From NCBI GenBank assembly GCA_036403515.1, contig DASWQV010000051.1, forward strand, positions 1 through 19,998: a stretch of 19,998 bases of DNA, in the 5' to 3' direction. This document shows, piece after piece, positions 6,838 through 11,773 of this stretch. The stretch is from VRUE01 sp036403515. GTDB lineage: Bacteria > Actinomycetota > Thermoleophilia > Solirubrobacterales > 70-9. The number at the start of each line of letters is the position of its first letter. The stretch's first letter is position 1. Both the position numbers and the translations under genes were made by a program. The notes below the pieces were generated by a model. That model saw only the letters and a list, made by a program, of their open reading frames with translations, did not search any database and was not told the DNA's origin.

Positions 6838-8220
6838 TTGAAGACCGAGGTCACAGAGCTGCCCGATTCGCGTGTGCGGGTCGAGGTGGAGGTTCCCGCC
6901 GAGATGGTCGATCGCGGCATGCAGCGCGCCGCCCGCAGCCTGGCCCGCGAGATGCGGATGCCGGGCTTTCGCAAGGGCAAGGCGCCGCCCTCGCTGGTGA
7001 TCCAGCGGCTCGGCTTCGGCGCGGTGATGCAGGAGGCGGTTCGCGACTCGCTTCCCGAGTGGTACGAGCAGGGCCTGCTGCGCTCGGGCGTCAGCCCGAT
7101 CGGGGATCCCGATATCGAGATCGTCTCCTCGCCCGAGTCCGAGGGCGAGCCGCTGGAGTTCAAATTCGAGATCGGTGTCCGTCCCAAAGCCAAGCTCGGC
7201 GAGTACAAGGGGCTCGAGGTCGGCAAGGCAGAGGCCGAGCCGACCGAGGAGATCGTCGATCGCGAGATCGAGCGGATCCGCGAGGGCTTCACCAAACTCG
7301 AGCCGGTCGAGCGTCCCGCAGCCGACGGCGACGTGCTGCTGATCGATTACGAGGGGCTGATCGATGGCAAGGCCTTCGAGGGCGGCAAGGAAACCGACGG
7401 CATGCTCGAGCTGGGCAGCGGCCGCTTCATCGAGGGCTTCGAGGAGCAGCTGGCTGGAGTCAGCGGCGGCGAACGGCGCGAGGTCAGGGTGACCTTCCCC
7501 GACGACTACCAGGCTGAGCACCTCGCCGGGCAGGAGGCCGTCTTCACGGTTGAGGTCAAGGAGGTCCGGGAGAAGGTCTTGCCGGAGCTCGATGACGATT
7601 TTGCCTCCGAGGCTTCCGAGTTCGACACCCTCGGGGAGTTGCGTGCCGACATCGCCAAACGCGTCAGCGAAGCCGTCGACGAGCGCGCCGAGCAGGACTT
7701 CAGGGTCGCCGCGGTTGACGCGGCCGCCTCGGCGGCAACGGTCGAGCTCCCCGACGAGCTCGTCGCCGCGCGGGCGGCCGAGCGCTGGCAGCGAGTCGAA
7801 CGCCAGCTCGCCGGACGCGGGATGAGCCCCGAGGCCTTTTTGCAGATGCAGGGCAAAACCCTCGAGGAAGTGCTGGAGGAGTCGAAGCCCGACGCCAAGC
7901 GCGAGCTCGAACGCGAGGCGGTCTTGGCGGCGATCGCCGAGACGGAGGCGATCGAGGTCTCCGAGGAGGAAATGGTCGAGGCCCTTTCCCACACCGCCGA
8001 ACACGAGCGCACGACGCCGCAGAAGCTGCTCGCTCGCCTGCGCGAGAACGGTCGCGACGCGATGGTTCGCGAGGACATCCAGGTGCGCAAGGCGATCGAC
8101 CTGGTCGCCGACTCGGCGGTGGCGATCCCGCTCGAGCAGGCCGAAGCCCGCGAGAAAATCTGGACCCCGGAGAAAGAGCAGGAGGAGAAAGGCGAGCTGT
8201 GGACCCCGGGCGACGATTGA
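6838..8220 (+). CDS. tig: Trigger factor, ribosome-associated chaperone and peptidyl-prolyl isomerase
   Basis: Trigger factor binds the ribosome exit tunnel and shields nascent chains. The 460-residue protein has the three expected parts: the ribosome-binding domain with the signature GFRKGKAP (43-50), an FKBP-type isomerase domain around residues 155-245 (DVLLIDYEGLIDGKAFEGG, FIEGFEEQLAGV), and a long helical C-terminal cradle. The tail is acidic and holds two WTP motifs (EKIWTPEKE and GELWTPGDD). The TTG start gives MKTEVTELPDSRVRVEVEVP, which matches the normal start of actinobacterial trigger factors. It is directly followed by clpP, the usual order tig-clpP-clpX in many bacteria, though clpX is displaced here. 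Confidence 0.96.
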   Translation: MKTEVTELPDSRVRVEVEVPAEMVDRGMQRAARSLAREMRMPGFRKGKAPPSLVIQRLGFGAVMQEAVRDSLPEWYEQGLLRSGVSPIGDPDIEIVSSPESEGEPLEFKFEIGVRPKAKLGEYKGLEVGKAEAEPTEEIVDREIERIREGFTKLEPVERPAADGDVLLIDYEGLIDGKAFEGGKETDGMLELGSGRFIEGFEEQLAGVSGGERREVRVTFPDDYQAEHLAGQEAVFTVEVKEVREKVLPELDDDFASEASEFDTLGELRADIAKRVSEAVDERAEQDFRVAAVDAAASAATVELPDELVAARAAERWQRVERQLAGRGMSPEAFLQMQGKTLEEVLEESKPDAKRELEREAVLAAIAETEAIEVSEEEMVEALSHTAEHERTTPQKLLARLRENGRDAMVREDIQVRKAIDLVADSAVAIPLEQAEAREKIWTPEKEQEEKGELWTPGDD

Positions 8221-8248
8221 GCGTGTCCGAAGCCCGCCGGGCGCCTTC

Positions 8249-8256
8249 TATAGAGT
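8249..8256 (+). promoter_or_regulatory. Putative -10 element (TATAGAGT) of clpP
   Basis: TATAGAGT lies between the tig stop and the clpP start. The TANNNT form TAGAGT (8251-8256) is 7 nt from the ATG at 8264, so a transcript from it would have almost no leader. There is no Shine-Dalgarno. The gap of only 43 nt between tig and clpP suggests clpP may also be read from upstream. Confidence 0.45.
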
Positions 8257-8263
8257 GCCGGCC

Positions 8264-8848
8264 ATGAGCCCTCTGGTCCCAATGGTCGTCGAGCAGACCT
8301 CGCGCGGCGAGCGTGCCTTCGACATCTATTCCCGCCTGCTCGGCGAGCGGATCGTCTTCCTCGGCACACCGGTCACCGAGGACATCGCCAACCTGATCGT
8401 GGCCCAGCTCCTGCACCTGGAGTCCGAGGATCCCGACAAGGACATCAGCCTCTACGTCAACTCGCCCGGCGGCTCCGTCTACGCCGGCCTGGCGATCTAC
8501 GACACGATGCAGTTCATCAAGCCCGACGTGCAGACGATCTGCGTCGGCATCGCGATGAGCATGGGCGCGCTGCTGCTCGCCGGTGGCGCCGCCGGCAAGC
8601 GGATGTCGCTGCCCAACTCGAAGATCCTCATCCACCAGGTCTCATCCAGCTTCCAGGGGCAGGCGACCGACATCGAGATTCACGCCAAAGAGATCATCGA
8701 CGTCCGCCGCCGTCTCGACGAGATCCTCGCCAAGCACACCGGCCAGGAGTTCGACAAGGTCGCCAAAGACACCGAGCGCGATTACTTCATGAGCGCGGAG
8801 GAGGCGAAGGAGTACAACCTCGTCGACCGCGTCATCGAACACCACTGA
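8264..8848 (+). CDS. clpP: ATP-dependent Clp protease proteolytic subunit ClpP
   Basis: A 194-residue serine peptidase that forms the double-ring chamber used with ClpX or ClpC. The catalytic triad is visible: Ser99 in GIAMSMGALLLAGG, His124 in ILIHQ and Asp173 in DTERDYFMS. Other hallmarks are VNSPGGSVYAGLAIYDTMQ (65-83) and the handle region up to the C-terminal LVDRVIEHH. Length is normal, including a short propeptide-like N-terminus. The ATG at 8264 is preferred over a GTG at 8255 because a -10-like TATAGAGT would overlap the latter. It follows tig and precedes a repeat-rich spacer and an M23 peptidase gene; no second clpP lies in the window, although many actinobacteria have two. Confidence 0.96.
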   Translation: MSPLVPMVVEQTSRGERAFDIYSRLLGERIVFLGTPVTEDIANLIVAQLLHLESEDPDKDISLYVNSPGGSVYAGLAIYDTMQFIKPDVQTICVGIAMSMGALLLAGGAAGKRMSLPNSKILIHQVSSSFQGQATDIEIHAKEIIDVRRRLDEILAKHTGQEFDKVAKDTERDYFMSAEEAKEYNLVDRVIEHH

Positions 8849-8867
8849 CGGCTACGGCGGGCGGCGA

Positions 8868-8929
8868 TCCCGGCAGGGGTTCCGCTTGACGTCAAGGGTG
8901 GGACCGTCCCGATAGGGGTTCCGCTTAAC
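8868..8929 (+). repeat. Imperfect direct repeat pair (23 nt, 39-nt period) behind clpP
   Basis: The blocks 8868-8890 and 8907-8929 agree at 20 of 23 positions and share the uninterrupted core aggggttccgctt. A perfect 12-bp palindrome, cttgacgtcaag (8885-8896), follows the first core. The second block overlaps the left arm of the inverted repeat at 8901-9012. The pattern suggests a duplicated unit of about 39 nt inside a composite repeat element. Confidence 0.75.
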
Positions 8930-9012
8930 TTTTTGGATGGGGAGTGGCCTGCTGGCGCCTCAAGCTAAGCGCCCAAAAAGTACAAGACGCTCCACCCCTA
9001 TCGGGACGGTCC
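8901..9012 (+). repeat. Large inverted repeat (19-bp perfect arms) spanning the M23 peptidase start
   Basis: The arm ggaccgtcccgataggggt (8901-8919) has its exact reverse complement at 8994-9012. Inside, actttttgg (8928-8936) pairs with ccaaaaagt (8973-8981), and ggcgc (8954-8958) with gcgcc (8969-8973), so a nested hairpin of about 112 nt can form. The right arm is coding: it specifies residues 20-25 of the M23 protein (Thr-Pro-Ile-Gly-Thr and next). The start codon and -10 of that gene are in the loop. Confidence 0.85.
8926..8931 (+). promoter_or_regulatory. Putative -10 element (TAACTT) of the M23 peptidase gene
   Basis: TAACTT fits TANNNT and lies 5 nt before the ATG at 8937, the same layout as in front of clpP, mazE and valS. 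It falls inside the inverted repeat, so the repeat itself may supply this promoter. No Shine-Dalgarno is present. Confidence 0.35.
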
Positions 9013-9512
9013 TTTTGGCTTTGGCTTTGCTCGCCGTCGGCGTTGCGTCCGCTCCGGCCCGGATCTCAGGCCGCAGCGGTGGCACGGTGTACTACGGCCA
9101 CGTTTTTCCGGTCGATGGTCCGCACGGCACGCGTGGGGCGATCGGCGAATTTGGCGCCCCGCGCAGCGGCGGTCGCCGCCACGAGGGATTCGACATAGTC
9201 GCCGCCTGCGGCACGCCGCTGGTCGCGGTTCGCGATGGCCGCGTTTTGCGCACGGGCTACGACCCGGTCCTCTACGGCAACTACCTGCTGATTCACGGCG
9301 AAGGCGAGGACCGCGGCTACTTCTACGCCCACATGCCCCGTCCGGCCCTCGTCCGCCAGGGCGAGCGGGTCTGGACCGGCGAGCGGGTCGGCGCCGTAGG
9401 CGAGACCGGCAACGCGATCACGATCGGCTGCCATCTCCACTTCGAGATCCACGTCCGCGGCCAGCCGATTGACCCCGAGCCGTCCCTCCAGCGCTGGGAC
9501 GCCTACAGCTGA
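8937..9512 (+). CDS. Secreted or membrane-anchored M23-family metallopeptidase
   Basis: A 191-residue protein with a basic N-terminus (Lys/Arg between 11 and 18), a hydrophobic helix (24-38) and a possible AxA cleavage site (SAPA, 38-41), so it is exported. The LytM/M23 zinc site is complete: His82 and Asp86 in HEGFD, and His166/His168 in CHLHFEIH, with the accessory His132 in YFYAHM. Such enzymes cut peptide cross-links in peptidoglycan or serve as envelope factors. No LysM or SH3 domain is attached. The start lies in the loop of a large inverted repeat whose right arm encodes part of the signal-peptide n-region. No other ATG would leave a full signal peptide. It separates clpP from mazEF and clpX. 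Confidence 0.88.
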   Translation: MGSGLLAPQAKRPKSTRRSTPIGTVLLALALLAVGVASAPARISGRSGGTVYYGHVFPVDGPHGTRGAIGEFGAPRSGGRRHEGFDIVAACGTPLVAVRDGRVLRTGYDPVLYGNYLLIHGEGEDRGYFYAHMPRPALVRQGERVWTGERVGAVGETGNAITIGCHLHFEIHVRGQPIDPEPSLQRWDAYS

Positions 9513-9519
9513 TAGCTGT
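9505..9519 (+). other. Short hairpin across the M23 stop codon
   Basis: acagct (9505-9510) and agctgt (9514-9519) are perfect inverted repeats separated by gat; the stop codon is within it. There is no T-run after it, so it is not a typical intrinsic terminator, though it may slow or protect the 3' end. Confidence 0.35.
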
Positions 9520-9540
9520 CGCACTGCGCTCTAGCGAAGC

Positions 9541-9569
9541 TTGGGGGGTTGCTACCGTTTTGCTACCAT
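9541..9569 (+). promoter_or_regulatory. Putative mazEF promoter with tandem ttgctacc repeats
   Basis: TTGGGG (9541-9546) and TACCAT (9564-9569) are 17 nt apart and fit -35/-10 spacing; six bases then separate the -10 from the mazE ATG, giving a leaderless mRNA. The octamer ttgctacc occurs twice, at 9549-9556 and 9560-9567, with an 11-nt period, about one helical turn. Ribbon-helix-helix antitoxins commonly bind such tandem sites, so this is a reasonable autoregulatory operator; that role is inferred. Confidence 0.5.
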
Positions 9570-9575
9570 CTTGGG

Positions 9576-9809
9576 ATGAGCAAGCAGATCGCTGTTCGAC
9601 TCCCAGAAGAGCTTGTCGACTTCGTGGACGAGATCGTCGACTCCGGCGCCGAGCGCAGCCGCGCAGCTGTCGTAACCCGGGCGCTCGAGCGCGAGCGCCG
9701 GCGTGGCCTCGCAGAACGCGATGCTCGCATCCTCGCCCGGACCGGTCCGGATCCAGAGCTCGCAGGGCTCGCCGAGCACACGGCTGGCCTGCCGCGCGAT
9801 CTGGCCTGA
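9576..9809 (+). CDS. mazE: Ribbon-helix-helix antitoxin, MazE-like
   Basis: A 77-residue protein. Residues 1-45 (MSKQIAVRLPEELVDFVDEI and the following RSRAAVVTRALERE) form a ribbon-helix-helix DNA-binding domain, as in mycobacterial-type MazE antitoxins. The remaining acidic tail, with LARTGPDPELAGLAEHT, is the likely toxin-blocking part. The ATG at 9576 is chosen since the strand residues IAVRLP must be near the N-terminus; an upstream ORF start at 9549 would cover the promoter repeats. The stop TGA shares one base with the ATG of the next gene, so toxin and antitoxin are translationally coupled. ClpP-dependent turnover of MazE-type antitoxins is known in other bacteria, which makes its position beside clpP and clpX noteworthy. 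Confidence 0.85.
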   Translation: MSKQIAVRLPEELVDFVDEIVDSGAERSRAAVVTRALERERRRGLAERDARILARTGPDPELAGLAEHTAGLPRDLA

Positions 9810-10108
9810 TGCGGGCCATCCACGTCGCTCACCTCGACAAGGCGCGGCCTGTGCTGATCCTCACGCGTGAGCCTGTACGGCCGCATCTCAGGACCGTGAC
9901 CGTCGCGCCAATCACCACAACGGTCCGCGGACTCTCCAGCGAGGTCGGCGTCGATGCCACGAATGGCCTCGCGGAGCCCTCGGTCGTCAGCTGCGACAAC
10001 ATCACCACCATTCCCACCGATGCCGTGGGAGAGCAGATCGGCCTCCTGCTCGACAGCCAAGAGCCGGCTCTCAGCCAAGCGATCGCAGCCGCGTTCGATC
10101 TCGACTGA
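9809..10108 (+). CDS. mazF: MazF-family endoribonuclease toxin
   Basis: A 99-residue PemK/MazF-fold protein. Characteristic segments are RPVLILTRE (13-21), VTVAPITTTVRGLSSEV (29-45), the PSVVSCDNITTIPTD strand pair and the final LSQAIAAAFDLD. MazF toxins cut mRNA or other RNA at short motifs and halt growth when free of MazE. The N-terminus is short (MRAIHVAHLDKA) and lacks the usual GDIWWV start, as in several mycobacterial MazF proteins. The Arg and Thr residues of the VAPIT-TT-R region that belong to the active site are kept, so the toxin seems intact. ATG overlaps the mazE stop by one base. Confidence 0.87.
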   Translation: MRAIHVAHLDKARPVLILTREPVRPHLRTVTVAPITTTVRGLSSEVGVDATNGLAEPSVVSCDNITTIPTDAVGEQIGLLLDSQEPALSQAIAAAFDLD

Positions 10109-10109
10109 A

Positions 10110-10125
10110 AGCTAGGGCTCTAGCT
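10110..10125 (+). other. Inverted repeat just behind mazF
   Basis: agctag (10110-10115) and ctagct (10120-10125) are perfect inverted arms around ggct, 1 nt after the mazF stop. It lacks a T-tract, so it is at best a weak terminator or an RNA-stabilising hairpin. Confidence 0.35.
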
Positions 10126-10233
10126 CGTACTCGATCCACTCGCTGACCGGTTCGATCGGCATTCGTGCCTGGATGTTCGCAGTCACGGGGAGGGACGGCG
10201 CGCCCGGCGCAGTAAACGTCCGGACTGACAGGG

Positions 10234-10300
10234 CCGGCTTGCATCTCCCTCTAAGCTTTGGAGCGCGAGCCGGTAGGCAACCATTGCCCCTAAGGAGGGG
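10234..10300 (+). promoter_or_regulatory. Structured clpX leader with a hairpin that covers the ribosome-binding site
   Basis: Three stems can be drawn. Positions 10234-10242 pair with 10265-10273 (9 bp, one G-U), extended by ctcc/ggag (10245-10248 with 10260-10263). Next, ggcaa (10276-10280) pairs with ttgcc (10284-10288). Finally, cccct (10287-10291) pairs with agggg (10296-10300), which would hide the Shine-Dalgarno. The last two share bases 10287-10288 and exclude each other, the logic of a translational switch. No known riboswitch family is recognised. No clear promoter was found in the 198-nt mazF-clpX gap. Confidence 0.4.
10292..10300 (+). promoter_or_regulatory. Strong Shine-Dalgarno (AAGGAGGGG) that sets the clpX start at a CTG
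   Basis: GGAGG (10294-10298) is 8 nt from the CTG at 10307, optimal spacing. The reading frame has a TAG at 10274-10276 and no ATG, GTG or TTG from there to the zinc-finger cysteines, so this site decides for the CTG. Confidence 0.75.
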
Positions 10301-10306
10301 ATTCCG

Positions 10307-11596
<1,290 letters not shown>

Positions 11597-11597
11597 G

Positions 11598-11706
11598 GCG
11601 GAGGGGCCGGGTGCCCCTCACTCAGAAGCCGTTGCGCAGCAGGTCCGCTCGGAGGCGCAGGACGTGGTCGCTGAGCTTCTGCGAGAGGGGCACCCGGCCC
11701 CTCCGC
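11598..11706 (+). repeat. Large palindromic element (22-bp perfect arms) in the clpX-valS gap
   Basis: Positions 11598-11619 are the exact reverse complement of 11685-11706. Inside, after a 3x3 internal loop, cagaagc (11623-11629) pairs with gcttctg (11675-11681), then cagc/gctg (11637-11640 with 11670-11673) and gtcc/ggac (11643-11646 with 11660-11663). The whole 109 nt folds as one nested hairpin beginning one base after the clpX stop. It has no T-run and so is not a simple terminator. The rest of the gap (11707-11773) holds the putative valS -10. Confidence 0.85.
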
Positions 11707-11761
11707 GACACGCGGCGTCTTCTGGCCCAGCTTGAGGCGGCCGGCTGGCCTGGCATCTATC

Positions 11762-11767
11762 TAGACT
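11762..11767 (+). promoter_or_regulatory. Putative -10 element (TAGACT) of valS
   Basis: TAGACT fits TANNNT and is exactly 6 nt from the GTG start of valS, the ideal distance for a transcript starting on the start codon. No Shine-Dalgarno is present between them. A convincing -35 was not found. Confidence 0.45.
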
Positions 11768-11773
11768 CGGCGC

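Noticed and set aside
8901..9012. Idea that the M23-start inverted repeat belongs to the same family as the maf and valS elements
   Set aside because: The build is similar, but I could not align its arms or loops with those copies beyond chance; treated as separate.
10112..10186. 24-residue minus-strand frame ending in SEWIEYELEP
   Set aside because: The peptide looks protein-like, but it has no ribosome-binding site and no match that I recognise; too short to support as a gene. It could be a remnant.
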